DNA of 64,000 nucleotides from Oscillatoriales cyanobacterium (GTDB lineage: Bacteria; Cyanobacteriota; Cyanobacteriia; Cyanobacteriales; Microcoleaceae). The position numbers were made by a program, and so were the translations under genes. The notes beneath the pieces are model-generated. The model did no database searches. It worked only from the letters and a program-made list of their open reading frames with translations, and had not been told where the DNA came from. How positions within the stretch are numbered: the stretch's first letter is position 1; every line of letters begins with the position of its first letter. Shown one piece after another: positions 34,939 to 44,700 of the stretch. The stretch lies in NCBI GenBank assembly GCA_004292955.1, contig RDXX01000019.1:159531-223530 (forward strand), written 5' to 3'.

Positions 34939-34952
34939 CGAATCCTTAACTT

Positions 34953-35669
34953 ATGAAATCCACTCTTGTTAACCCCACAACCACCAACCTACAGATTTCC
35001 GAGCCTGTAATTTCCATGCACAAACTCGACCACTACTTTGGTCAAGGTCAACTGCAAAAACAGGTACTTTTTGATATCAACCTAGAAATATATGCAGGTG
35101 AAATTGTCCTGATGACCGGGCCTTCCGGTTCGGGAAAAACCACGCTTTTGACATTGATTGGCGGATTGCGATCGGGTCAATCTGGCAGTCTGAAAATTCT
35201 CGGTCAAGAGATGTGCAATGCCAGCCAAGATAAATTAGTAAAGACGCGGCGTAACATTGGCTATATTTTCCAAGCCCACAACTTGCACCGCAGTTTGACG
35301 GCGCTGCAAAATGTCCAAATGGGTTTGGAAGTTCACGGCAATTTGTCCCGTGTCGAAATGCGCGATCGCTCTGGGCAAATGCTAGAATTAGTAGGACTAG
35401 AAGATAGGCTGAACTATTATCCCGATGACTTGTCGGGCGGACAAAAACAAAGAATTGCGATCGCCCGTGCCTTAGTTAGTCGCCCGCAAATTGTCTTAGC
35501 TGATGAACCGACAGCCGCCCTGGACAGCAAATCCGGGCGCGAAGTGGTCAATTTGATGCAGAAACTTGCTAAAGAGCAAGGTTGTACTATTTTGTTAGTG
35601 ACCCACGATAACCGAATTTTGGATATTGCCGATCGCATCGTTAACATGGAAGATGGAAAATTAGCTTAA
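34953..35669 (+). CDS. devA: ABC exporter ATP-binding subunit, DevA family
   Basis: A 238-residue ATPase. Walker A GPSGSGKTT, Q-loop FQAHNLHRSLTALQNV, signature DLSGGQKQRIAIARALV, Walker B IVLADEPTAALDSKSG and the H-switch LLVTHDNRILDIADRIV are intact. The domain belongs to the LolD/MacB-like branch that pairs with FtsX-type permeases. It powers the DevBC pump. Last gene of devBCA; the stop codon is followed two bases later by TTGACAG heptamers. Confidence 0.94.
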   Translation: MKSTLVNPTTTNLQISEPVISMHKLDHYFGQGQLQKQVLFDINLEIYAGEIVLMTGPSGSGKTTLLTLIGGLRSGQSGSLKILGQEMCNASQDKLVKTRRNIGYIFQAHNLHRSLTALQNVQMGLEVHGNLSRVEMRDRSGQMLELVGLEDRLNYYPDDLSGGQKQRIAIARALVSRPQIVLADEPTAALDSKSGREVVNLMQKLAKEQGCTILLVTHDNRILDIADRIVNMEDGKLA

Positions 35670-35670
35670 A

Positions 35671-35708
35671 CAGTTGACAGTTGACAGTTGACAGTTGACA
35701 GTTGACAG
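35671..35708. repeat. TTGACAG heptamer tandem repeat after devA
   Basis: Five exact copies of CAGTTGA starting two bases after the devA stop. Confidence 0.9.
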
Positions 35709-35860
35709 ATAAATTATATTGATAATAGGTAATGGAAATTGCTCATTCTTCCCTCTAGTTTCCCCAAAAATAGACATCACCCATAACTCCCCAAATTTGA
35801 ATTTTGGAACTCAAAATTTTATCCAAAATCGCAAATTCCAACTCGTCCTCGGACTGTCAA

Positions 35861-36901
35861 CTAATTGCTAACAACCAATCCTGGGCGATAAATCCCTAAA
35901 TTGTGCCGATACATTTTTTCGAGTTTGGGCAGCGACGAGTCCACGGAACCGCCAAAACGCCGAAAAGAAGGCCAGATGTAAGCGAGTTTTCTGACTGCTG
36001 GCTCCAATCGACCCGCTTTTATATCTTCTAATGCACCTCGTTCTCGAATTAACTCTATAGCCATTAGGTCTTGATTTTCTGGACTGAAATCCTTGACACC
36101 GAATTTTTTGGCGAATCTGTCCCAAGTTGTGCTGAGAAACTGATACCGCCCCGCAGCGTCGGAACAGAGTTTTTTGCCGTAGCGGCGGCCACATCTCATT
36201 TCCCTGGGATGGTCGCTGAAACTGGCAAATTTGGTTCCTGTGTACTGGGTGTGGTAGCCATCGGCAGCAGCGGTGCCTTCGGCGCTGGCGATGGTGTCGA
36301 GAAATGCTTTTACCCGATCGCGCTCAATATTATCCTCGTTATCGTCGTTCCGATCTCCTTTGTCTGGTGGCTCGTCAGTTGCAACTTTCGGCAACGCTTC
36401 TGATGCCGAAGCCGGCGAGCTTTCTGCCGAGGCAGTCAGGCGTTTTGGAGGTGGCGACATTTCTGCCGAGACTGTTTGCCCCCAAAGTTTTGGGGTCATT
36501 CTACCCAAAAAAAAGCACAAACAAATGCACAAACCCCACCCCAGCCTCAAACGGAGTTGTTTGTACTGCTGGCTGTGCTCTCGCACCGGCCACGCGTAGA
36601 GGGGGATAGCTGCGGGCAAGATTCCGGTTTGCTGGCCGAAGGCGAACAGCGATTTTAGAGCTAGCAAGGTTTGCTTGTAGAAACGGGGTGGAACTTTGCG
36701 AGCCCTCATCGCTGCGGCGAAAGTCTGGATATCTGTCAGAGTCACTTCTGCCAAAGGTTTTTCTACAAACAGTTGAAAACCGTTGGCGGCCTGCCAGCTA
36801 AAGCGCTTGCTGGGGGTAGATTTGCGGTTTACCCACAGACGAATTAGCTCTTGGTCGGACATACGAAGCAGATGTCTTCCCAGATGTTCTGATGCGTACA
36901 A
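35861..36901 (-). CDS. Integrase-SAM-like / transmembrane / lysozyme-like fusion protein
   Basis: A 346-residue protein in three parts. Residues 15-100 (ELIRLWVNRKSTPSKRFSW...VTLTDIQTFAAAMRARKVPP...LLALKSLFAFGQQTGIL) resemble the SAM-like core-binding domain of tyrosine recombinases, but no catalytic recombinase domain follows. One membrane helix is at ~118-134 (LRLGWGLCICLCFFLG), then an acidic low-complexity linker. Residues 197-340 look like a phage-type lysozyme (GH24/GH104-like): AFLDTIASAEGT with likely catalytic Glu208, SDAAGRYQFLSTTWDRFAKKFG, NQDLMAIELI. The topology would put the lysozyme outside the membrane. TTG at 36901 is preferred because AGGAGGT lies five bases upstream; the first in-frame ATG (36862) lacks such a site. 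Possibly remodels peptidoglycan, for example around septa or at trichome junctions (inference). Confidence 0.75.
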   Translation of the reverse strand: MYASEHLGRHLLRMSDQELIRLWVNRKSTPSKRFSWQAANGFQLFVEKPLAEVTLTDIQTFAAAMRARKVPPRFYKQTLLALKSLFAFGQQTGILPAAIPLYAWPVREHSQQYKQLRLRLGWGLCICLCFFLGRMTPKLWGQTVSAEMSPPPKRLTASAESSPASASEALPKVATDEPPDKGDRNDDNEDNIERDRVKAFLDTIASAEGTAAADGYHTQYTGTKFASFSDHPREMRCGRRYGKKLCSDAAGRYQFLSTTWDRFAKKFGVKDFSPENQDLMAIELIRERGALEDIKAGRLEPAVRKLAYIWPSFRRFGGSVDSSLPKLEKMYRHNLGIYRPGLVVSN

Positions 36902-37001
36902 GAGTACCTCCTCATATCACTTATAGTTGAAGGTTCCCAGTTTATAGATGAGATGGATAGGGATCGAGGGAAACAGGCTTCAACCATACTAAGTGATACT
37001 A

Positions 37002-38270
37002 CTAAGCGCTCACGGGGTCAAGTTTCATCGCCACTTTTTCGAGCAGTTGAGTGTAAAGTTGACCGAGTTGGGAGGCCACACCGTCCCAACTGAAATTGGC
37101 TTGGACGCGCATTCTGCCTGCTTGTCCGAGTTGCTGGCGCCATACTGAGTCAACTAACAGCCGATCGATCGCACTTGCAAAGGCTGCTTCATTTTTCGGC
37201 GGCGCCAGCAAACCGGTTTCTCGCGGCACTACGGTATATTTCAGCCCTCCCACGTCGGAGGCGACTACGGGCGTGCGGCAGGCCATCGCTTCAATGGCGA
37301 CTAAACCGAAGGGTTCGTAGTGGCTGGGAACGACGCAGACATCGGCGGCTGCGTAGTAGGCGGGGAGAATGTCTCGGCTCAAGCCGCCGGGAAAGCTGGT
37401 AATGTCGCTTAAGCCTAATTCTTCAACGATGCTGCCGATACGATCGCGCTCTTTTCCGTCGCATTCCCCCTCGCGCCAGCCACCGCCAACGATCAGTTTT
37501 AAATCCCCTTTGCCTCGCAGCGCCGACAGACTGACGGCGCGGACTAAGGTTTCGATGCCCTTGCGCGGGTCAAAACGGCCGACGTACAACACCACTTTGG
37601 TTTCTGGCGCTATTCCCAACTGGCGGCGGGCCTCCGATCGCGCGATCGACCCAAACTGCTGAGTGTCGGTACCGCAGGGAATGATGTCTATATTGCCTTT
37701 TGAGGACACCAGAGACCTCATGTGCTCTTTTTCTTGGGGACTGGTAGCCACCACGCGATCGGCTGTTTCCAGAAGAGTTTTTTCCACGTGCAGCCTGGTT
37801 TTGGCAATCATCGGAATTGTCGAAACCGACTTATATTTTACTGCTGCCAAAGAATGGTAAGTATGAACTTGTCGCAGGGGTTGCGATTTTTTCAACGCCA
37901 TTCCCACCCAAGAAGACAGCCAGTAATTCGTGTGAACTAAGGGATATTGAAAGCCTGACTCTAACTGAAACTTCTGAAATTCGCGAACAAAAATTGGCAA
38001 ATATCCGTAAAGTGCATCGCGGGGAATAAATTCTTGCGGCCCTGCTACGAGGCGAATTGTCCGGCAATTGGGGCTGTGCTGGACAATGCTTGCTTGTTCG
38101 CGATCGGATGAGCGGGTGAACATATCAACTTGCCATCCTTGTTTCGCCAAAGATTCTCCTACTTGACGCACGTAAACGTTTTGCCCGCCCGCTTCTTCTT
38201 TGCCAATTTCCACAGCCGGATCGCCGTGTACCGAGATCAGGGCGATGCGTTTTTTTGTTAATGAAATCAT
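37002..38270 (-). CDS. Family 4 glycosyltransferase (sucrose-phosphate-synthase-like)
   Basis: A 422-residue GT-B protein. N-terminal donor-glycine loop EAGGQNVYVRQVGESLAKQG, substrate region HTNYWLSSWVGMALKK, HTYHSLAAVKY; C-terminal nucleotide-sugar domain with VVLYVGRFDPRKGIETLVRA, ILPAYYAAADVCVVPSHYEPFGLVAIEAMACRTPVVAS (the EX7E motif) and GLLAPP. The start HGDPAVEIGKEEAGGQ resembles the HGxP...GGQ of sucrose synthase/SPS-type GT4s; however the catalytic sugar-phosphatase part of full SPS is absent, so the acceptor is open: sucrose-phosphate, glycerate, or a lipid or polysaccharide. Cytosolic. Upstream of it lie only repeats. Confidence 0.87.
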   Translation of the reverse strand: MISLTKKRIALISVHGDPAVEIGKEEAGGQNVYVRQVGESLAKQGWQVDMFTRSSDREQASIVQHSPNCRTIRLVAGPQEFIPRDALYGYLPIFVREFQKFQLESGFQYPLVHTNYWLSSWVGMALKKSQPLRQVHTYHSLAAVKYKSVSTIPMIAKTRLHVEKTLLETADRVVATSPQEKEHMRSLVSSKGNIDIIPCGTDTQQFGSIARSEARRQLGIAPETKVVLYVGRFDPRKGIETLVRAVSLSALRGKGDLKLIVGGGWREGECDGKERDRIGSIVEELGLSDITSFPGGLSRDILPAYYAAADVCVVPSHYEPFGLVAIEAMACRTPVVASDVGGLKYTVVPRETGLLAPPKNEAAFASAIDRLLVDSVWRQQLGQAGRMRVQANFSWDGVASQLGQLYTQLLEKVAMKLDPVSA

Positions 38271-38946
38271 GATTGTTTACCAAAATTTAAAAAAACTTAC
38301 CAGAAAGAATTGGTTGAAAGCCGGAACACGAGTGAGGGAGAAATTAAAATCAGACTATTCATTACTCCAATCCTTTTCCTTTTAGGTAGACGTTGCTCTC
38401 TTGGGGTCAACTGTCAACTGTCAACTGTCAACTGTCAACTGTTGAAAGCCGATTAATGTGCGATTTTGGCTACTGCGCGGGGAATGAAATGTAGCTGCTA
38501 ATTGTTATTAAAGTCAAAATAGGCGATCGATAAATCATCCCTCAGGGATAATTTCACTGGAAAAATTGACAAACGACTTCCTTCTGCTGACAGAGACCAG
38601 CAGCAGCTAAAACTCTAGATAATCTAAATGGAAATGAACGAGGGTGAAGATAATTTCCCGGATTTGAGCAGTTGTCAAACTCGAACCAGCTTTCAGCTTG
38701 CTGTTCGAGCCGATCCAGTCAGTCGGAGGTAAAATTTTCACCTGTCGCGATAAATAATTTGAACTGTGGAGAAAGCAGAAGTAAATCTTCCCAAAGACAG
38801 AATTTGACATGGCGCTCGAAGAGAAAGATAAATTATTGCCTTCAAAATTTTTATTTCCTTCCGCCTTCCGCTTTCTGGCTGCTTCGCTCTTGCTTTTATC
38901 AAAGCCGGGGATAGACTTTAACCTCAAATTTCCCAATTGTCAAATG
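38271..38946. other. Intergenic region without a supported gene
   Basis: 676 bp between the GT4 gene and the YihY gene. It holds a TTGACAG-type run (38406-38449) and a purine/pyrimidine-biased repeat-like stretch near 38845-38895 (TTTCCTTCCGCCTTCCG). An open frame on the minus strand (38607-38936, 109 codons) runs through that repeat and has no recognisable protein features. Confidence 0.55.
38406..38449. repeat. TTGACAG heptamer tandem repeat (inverted orientation)
   Basis: Six copies of TCAACTG, the reverse of the heptamer at 35671-35708. Confidence 0.9.
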
Positions 38947-39864
38947 TTAAGAATTTTTTCGATGTTTGCGTGTGGAGGATTCCCCCTTTTCGCTGTGCAG
39001 GGTATTATTTCGCGAACCTCGCATTCGAGAGCCGTATCGGTTAGCCCAAACTTGGGTAAACTCGGCACCTAAGAACAGAATTTGAGCGGAATAATTAATC
39101 CAAAGCAGGATAATTACGAACGATCCAGCAGCACCGTAGGTAGAGGCAATACCGCTACCTCCCAGGTAAACTCCTATTAGGGATTTGCCGATCGTAAACA
39201 GCATTGAGGTGATGGCGGCGCCGATCCAAACATCATTCCAGGCAAGATCGACATCGGGCAAAAGTTTGTAAATTAAGGCAAAAAGCAGCGTAACTACGCC
39301 AAACGAGATAGCAAAGTCCACAATCTGCCAAATACCAACAGGTAACTGCAACCAGCCGTTCAACCAATAGCTGACGGCAGCTAAAATGGCGCTAAGGACT
39401 AAAGATACTAGCAGTAAAAAACCGATGCCTAAAATCATCGCAAAAGACAATACGCGGTCTTGCAAAAATCCCCAAATGCCGCGTCCCGGAGGCGGTGAAA
39501 CATTCCAAATAGTATTGAGAGCTTCTTTGAGGTTAGTAAATACATTGGAAGCGCCCCACAAAAGTGTAGCGAGACCAACTATAGTAGCAATCATTCCCGA
39601 CTTGGGTTCGGAAGCTTTAAGGATTAGTTCTTGGACAGTTTGAGCGCCATCTTTGCCGATTAAACTTTGGAGTTGGGCGACGATTTGACCTTGGGCTGCG
39701 TCTGCACCAAAGACTAAACCGACGATCGCAATTACGATAATTAGCAGCGGGGCGAGGGAAAAAACTGTGTAATAGGCTAGGGCGGCGGCTAGGGTTGGTG
39801 CTTTATCTTCTTGCCATTCAGTAAAAGTTTGTTTTAGCAGCGATATGACTGTTTTTAAGTTCAC
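38947..39864 (-). CDS. YihY/UPF0761 family membrane protein
   Basis: A 305-residue polytopic protein of the 'RNase BN-like' YihY family. Signature AAALAYYTVFSLAPLLIIVIAIVGLVFG at residues ~28-55, then about five further helices and WIGAAITSMLFTIGKSLIGVYLGGSGIASTYGAAGSFVIILLWINYSAQILFLGAEF near the C-terminus, which is the family hallmark. The ending is Ser/Arg-rich. Despite the old name these are membrane proteins of unclear function. GTG start with AAGG just upstream. Monocistronic. Confidence 0.9.
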   Translation of the reverse strand: MNLKTVISLLKQTFTEWQEDKAPTLAAALAYYTVFSLAPLLIIVIAIVGLVFGADAAQGQIVAQLQSLIGKDGAQTVQELILKASEPKSGMIATIVGLATLLWGASNVFTNLKEALNTIWNVSPPPGRGIWGFLQDRVLSFAMILGIGFLLLVSLVLSAILAAVSYWLNGWLQLPVGIWQIVDFAISFGVVTLLFALIYKLLPDVDLAWNDVWIGAAITSMLFTIGKSLIGVYLGGSGIASTYGAAGSFVIILLWINYSAQILFLGAEFTQVWANRYGSRMRGSRNNTLHSEKGESSTRKHRKNS

Positions 39865-39983
39865 TACCTTTGGTTTCCTTATACTTATGCTTCACAAAGG
39901 CATTGTAATATGTTATGAGTTTTTTCTCGTCGGCCAGAAGATAGATTTATGGATGGCAAATTGCTTTTTTTATCTATTTGTAG

Positions 39984-40000
39984 GGTGTGCAATGCACACC
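39984..40000. repeat. GGTGTGCAATGCACACC palindrome
   Basis: 17-bp palindrome within TAGGGTGTGCAATGCACACCTTAC, a short interspersed repeat common in cyanobacterial intergenic DNA. It lies between two divergent genes. Confidence 0.7.
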
Positions 40001-40110
40001 TTACGAAGACCCGTAGTGCGGATATCCGATATGTGGAGCCGTCAATCTATCTGAATTGCAAGCTAAGATGAAATGATTAACCTAAACATCTATCAGATTA
40101 GATATCTATC

Positions 40111-41004
40111 TTGAATAACCTTACTTGTCTGGAAATAGAAGTCGCCGAAACACTGCTGAGATTAGCAATGTTGCTGGGCTTAACACTTTTAATCGCGTTT
40201 TTTGTGGCGTCAGAACTAGCATTAGTATCAGCCGATCGCCATCAAATCCGTCAACTCGCCCAGTTGCGCGATCGCCCAAACGCGAAAACCGCCGAACTCG
40301 TCCATCAAGCGCAGAACAACATACCGCATTACCTGTCGGTGACTCAAACAGGCACAACAGCCGGAAGTCTGCTGTTGGGATGGTTGGGCGAGGGTGCGAC
40401 TGTACACTGGATCGAGCCCTGGATCGACAAATTGCCGATCGGTCATTTTCCCGCGATGCTGACGGCGCATTCGATCGCAGTTCCCGTAGCTTTCATCTTC
40501 GTTACATACATCGAGATAGTATTAGGAGAACTCATCCCCAAAGTATTAGCAACCCACGCCCCAGAACGCACAGCTTTGTTACTGATGCCCGCCCTCGAAA
40601 TCTGCTCGAAAATACTCTGGCCGCTGCTAGCAATTCTCAACGGTACGGTGCGGCTGCTGACAGGTTGGATTACCAGTAAACAGTCAGAATCGCTGCTACC
40701 AGCTTCCGAAGCAACTCTGATTGAAAAAGACGCTCATTCAGCCCTAATTTCCGGCGTCTGGGAAGTAACAGCAGTTAACGAAAAACTCGGGTTAAACCTG
40801 CCAACCAACCAAGCGTACCAAACAATCGCCGGATTCGCGATCCACAATTTCGGTAAAATTCCAAATAAAGGCGATCGATTTTTGTGGGGCGAATTAGAAA
40901 TAGAAGCAGCAGATGTAGTAGAAGGTAGTTTAGAAACAGTGCTGCTGCGTCAGGTAACTCGCCCTTTGTTTGAGCCGCAACATCCAGAACTCGTCTTGAA
41001 TTAA
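40111..41004 (+). CDS. DUF21 (CNNM) membrane protein with CorC-associated domain but no CBS pair
   Basis: A 297-residue protein. DUF21 helices: LLIAFFVASELALVSADRHQIRQLA, LGWLGEGATV, VAFIFVTYIEIVLGELIPKVLATHAPERTALLL. This is followed directly by a CorC_HlyC-type C-terminal domain (HSALISGVWEVTAVNEKLGLNLP, YQTIAGFAIHNFGKIPNKGDRF, EIEAADVVEGSLETVLLRQV). The two CBS motifs that normally sit between them in HlyC/CorC transporters are missing, so ligand gating by nucleotides would be lost. The family is implicated in Mg2+/Co2+ or Na+ transport. The first start is a TTG at 40111; an ATG at 40168 would leave less of the first helix's lead-in, so the start is uncertain. Confidence 0.82.
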   Translation: MNNLTCLEIEVAETLLRLAMLLGLTLLIAFFVASELALVSADRHQIRQLAQLRDRPNAKTAELVHQAQNNIPHYLSVTQTGTTAGSLLLGWLGEGATVHWIEPWIDKLPIGHFPAMLTAHSIAVPVAFIFVTYIEIVLGELIPKVLATHAPERTALLLMPALEICSKILWPLLAILNGTVRLLTGWITSKQSESLLPASEATLIEKDAHSALISGVWEVTAVNEKLGLNLPTNQAYQTIAGFAIHNFGKIPNKGDRFLWGELEIEAADVVEGSLETVLLRQVTRPLFEPQHPELVLN

Positions 41005-41113
41005 TCCTAAATCAGGCTTAAATACTTCCTCGATCTATGTGTTTTAGGTTGTAATTGTGCGACAATGTATCAAAAATCTGCAAATTGCGTAAAGCACAGT
41101 TTATGAGGTGGAT

Positions 41114-41311
41114 ATGCTGAAAACACTTTGGGCTACTGTTCGACAAGGAAAAATTGAACTGCTAGAGTTATCAGAGTTACCCGAAGGGGCAAAAGTATTA
41201 GTAACAGTTTTACCTGATGAAGAAGCTGAGTTTTGGCTTCAAGCCAGTCAAACATCACTAGATACAGTTTGGGATAATACTGAGGATGATATCTATGCCC
41301 AGCTACTCTAA
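41114..41311 (+). CDS. Antitoxin of a MazEF-type module
   Basis: A 65-residue protein starting MLKTLWATVRQGKIELLELSELPEGAKVLVTVLP, the AbrB/MazE-like beta domain of cyanobacterial antitoxins, then an acidic C-terminus (DEEAEFW...DNTEDDIYAQLL) of the kind that binds the toxin. ATG 41114 has GAGG five bases upstream. It overlaps the toxin gene by 17 bp and would neutralise it and autoregulate the pair. Confidence 0.8.
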   Translation: MLKTLWATVRQGKIELLELSELPEGAKVLVTVLPDEEAEFWLQASQTSLDTVWDNTEDDIYAQLL

Positions 41312-41624
41312 AAATGACATAATTTTGGTTAGATATCCCTTTTCAAACTTGTCTAGTTCTAAGGTAAGACCAGCAATTGTTGTGAGTGCGCCACACGTAT
41401 CTCAAGACATTATGATTGTGCCATTGACAAGCAAAACTGCATCCTTAATTGAGGGTGAGTTCGTACTCGCTGAATGGTCAATAGCAGGGTTAAATGTGGC
41501 TACAGCAGTCAAGCTAGGTTTGTATACAGTACATGAAAGCTTAGTTGTAAGAACGATTGGCAAATTAGCAGATTCTGATGCTGAGCGACTGGAGAAATCT
41601 CTCCGAGGTTGGTTAGGGTTTTAG
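41295..41624 (+). CDS. PemK/MazF-type toxin endoribonuclease
   Basis: A 109-residue protein with MazF features: the N-terminal DIILVRYPFSNLSSSKVRPAIVVSA, IMIVPLTSKTASLIEGEFVLAEWSIAGLN, ATAVKLGLYTVHESLV and a C-terminal RTIGKLADSDAERLEKSLRGWLGF. MazF toxins cut mRNA at short motifs and arrest growth. ATG 41295 with GAGG eight or nine bases upstream is preferred to an ATG at 41286. It overlaps the antitoxin gene, as usual in such operons. Confidence 0.88.
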   Translation: MPSYSKNDIILVRYPFSNLSSSKVRPAIVVSAPHVSQDIMIVPLTSKTASLIEGEFVLAEWSIAGLNVATAVKLGLYTVHESLVVRTIGKLADSDAERLEKSLRGWLGF

Positions 41625-41711
41625 TGCAGCAGCGACAGTTTGTCAACGAGTTTCGCAGGTGCTTAAGATTTAAATTGTACTCCATGCACCTGCAATCTGC
41701 TGTAGAGCCGT

Positions 41712-44700
41712 TTACTTCACAGCAAGCTCGATCGCACCCCCAACAAACTGCTCGTAATCCTCAAACAACCATTCAGGCAAACAACTATCCGCATCCTGAA
41801 CTTGCAACTGTCCAGCGCGACAAAACAGCCTCGCCGCCAACAAATAATTCACAGCCTGAGGCATTCCAAACCCTTTACTCAACTCACCCACCAACGAATT
41901 CAAAACAGCACGTTCAGTATCAGTAAGCGGCTCGTTAATAAATCCGCTCCCGAGCATTGCCTTGTAACCTTTACCGAAATCGCTCCGGTACAAAAGTTCA
42001 AGTTGTTCGCCGGAAACCTTCAGCCACACATCAGCAATTTGCTTGCGAATTTCCCGCAAATCTGCTATTACCATTTCCGCCGTCGGGTCAATTTCATAAA
42101 GATTCACCGCAGCAGTTAATTGATTGATAAACTGCGGGAGATAATCTTGGTTGACAATCGTTTGTTGATTGTCCGCGAATGGGATTTCAAAGATTTTTTC
42201 GTAATCGTCAATCAACCAGTGTGGCAAGCGGGTGTGAGCGTCAGCAACCCGCATTTTTCCTGGTACAAAGTACAGCATTCCACCCAGCAAAGCATTGATA
42301 GCTTGAGGATGCACTAACCCTTTGCTAATTTCGGTCACTTGCTGCAAAAAGTTGTGTTCGGCTTCAGTCATTGATTTGGCTTGCAAGCCGCAGCTAAGTA
42401 TTGCTTGATATGCTTTGCGAACTTCCCCTCGGTAAACATTTTCTAGTTTTTCTGTGGGAACAATTAGCCAAAAATCAGCCAGTTGTTTGCGGATTTGGCG
42501 GAGTTCCAAAACTACCGATTCGTCTGACGGATCGATCCGGTAAAGATTGACGCATCCTAATAGTTGATTTGCAAATTGCGGGGATTGAATGTATTGAGCG
42601 AGTAAGTCAGAACTTGACTCCTTCTCGACGGTATCTTCTGTTTCAAAAACTTGTTCGTAATCGCCGATTAACCAGTGCGGCAAGCGGTTGCGAGCGTCGG
42701 GAATCCGCATGGTTCCCGGCGGGAAATATAGCATTGCTGCGAGCAAGGCGTTGACAGCTTTAGGATGGACTAATCCTTTGCTAATCTGGGTTAGTTGCTG
42801 CAAAAATATTTGTTCGCCTTCCATCATCGCTTGATGTTGAAAGTAGCTGTGCAGCAGCATTTGATAGCTTTTCCCGGCAGCACTTTTATAGGTGGCTTCT
42901 AGGTTTTCGGTGGGAACATTTAGCCAGAAATCAGCGATTTGTTTGCGGATTTGGCGGAGTTCGGATATTGCTGAGATGTTTGATGAGTTTCTTTGGTAAA
43001 GCTGGACGTTATGCAAGAGTTTCTCACCCAAGTCTGGCTGTTTGGGAATGCTATCCTGCAAGCTGCGCGAGGCTTCTAGGTGGCTAGTTTGCCAGTTGCT
43101 AAAGAGTTCTTGGAATAGTTTCGCGATCGCCCCCGAGTATGCCACACTGTCAAAACAGGCGGGATTGCCCTGCATTTTTTCCTGAATTTCCTGGCGTTTT
43201 TGCTGCCGCAGTTGCGGGTTTGTGGCGAGATTGACGGCTAGCTGAATGTAGGATGCCTCGTCACGGGCGATTAAATCGGGCATCAAGAGCGATCGTACCA
43301 CTGCTGCTCCCATGCGCGATCGTAAAGTATCACCATCCCTGACAACAGTCGGTAATCCCACCTCCAGCGGATCCACAAGAGAAGTAGTCCCCGCATAGGG
43401 GTAAGAATCCAAATAAACATCACCCAACTTCAAAACTTCCTTAACATCCGCACGATTCGGCAAAGCCTTCACCACCCGCAAACGCTTACTATCAATCCCA
43501 TACTTCGCAAAAATCCCTTGCATATTATTCACAAAAGCCGCCCCAGGATAATAATTAGTCCAGCTAGGGCCAAAAGGCATTAAAAACAGGATAGAATTAG
43601 GAACAGCCGCCAGAATCTTCGCCCAAGTTTCCCTTAACTCCGGCACCAACTTATACAAATTAGCGCTCGAAACAAACACAACCGATTCCTCAGAAATCCC
43701 CAGGCTATTTCTAGTCAGTTGAACATTAGGAGTATAGGGTTCCAGAGTATAGCTAAAACAGCAACCCAAGCCGTCAATAGTTGCTAATTCCTCGCGATAA
43801 TGCGCGCGTCCCTCAATGCCAGGTTCCATCAACTTGCCAGCAATATAATAGTCAACGTGGCGCATTCCCGTAGTCACAGGAGAATTAAAACAAGTAGTTT
43901 GTACCCGCGCCAATCGATGCTGCGCCAGCAAACTAATCGGATGAGTGACAGCAGTAATATTCGTAGCAACCAACAGAATATCTAAGTCATCAGCGCGGAT
44001 AGCCTGAACTTGACTTGGCAAATCACTCGGCAATTGCACCAGCCTATCCGCGCGACTCTGGCAATACTGTTCTAATTTATTACCATCCAAATTGATAGCA
44101 TACAAAATAATTTCAAACTGATCTCGGTTGAGATATTCAAAAGCAGGCAAAGTCGCGAAAGTTTCCGTCATCGCCCCGAAATGCTTAGTCAGAACTCCGA
44201 CGCGAATTTTCTGTCTGTTTGCAGGCCTCGCCGGAAAAATGCAATCAATGGCAGCCCCGCGATTTTTCATCGCAAATTCAATAATTTCTGCCCGTTTGGT
44301 GTAGACTTGCTTGAGGTTTTCGCTATTGAAATACAAAGGGATAAAGTTAGCAGTTTGAGTGAAAAACCAGGCGATGTCCTGCCAAATTTGTGAATTTTGG
44401 TTTTGGAATATATTGCGGTGCACGTAACTAACCCATCCCTGAACGTAGCGGCAATAATTGTCAGCCTCTCCTAGTTCTTGAAAGAGCGTCGGTGCGGCAA
44501 ACATAAACTTCAGATAGTCGTTAACAAACCAATTGGGTATAGCTGCATTTTCATACTTTAGCAATAACTGATCGGCACGACGGTAGAGAGAGGCTGCTAG
44601 TAAGTAGCCAACATCTTTCAGAGTTTTAATTCCCTGGGATAGATGTGTTTCTAGTTGACCGATTAAACTTTGTTCAGTATCTGTGATTGCTTCATATTTG

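Noticed and set aside
38607..38936. 109-codon minus-strand open frame
   Set aside because: It runs through a repeat-like pyrimidine stretch, has no recognisable domain and no clear ribosome site.
40125..40679. 184-codon plus-strand open frame inside the DUF21 gene
   Set aside because: Shadow frame: Arg/Ser/Thr-rich, no family features, fully overlaps a gene with clear membrane helices.
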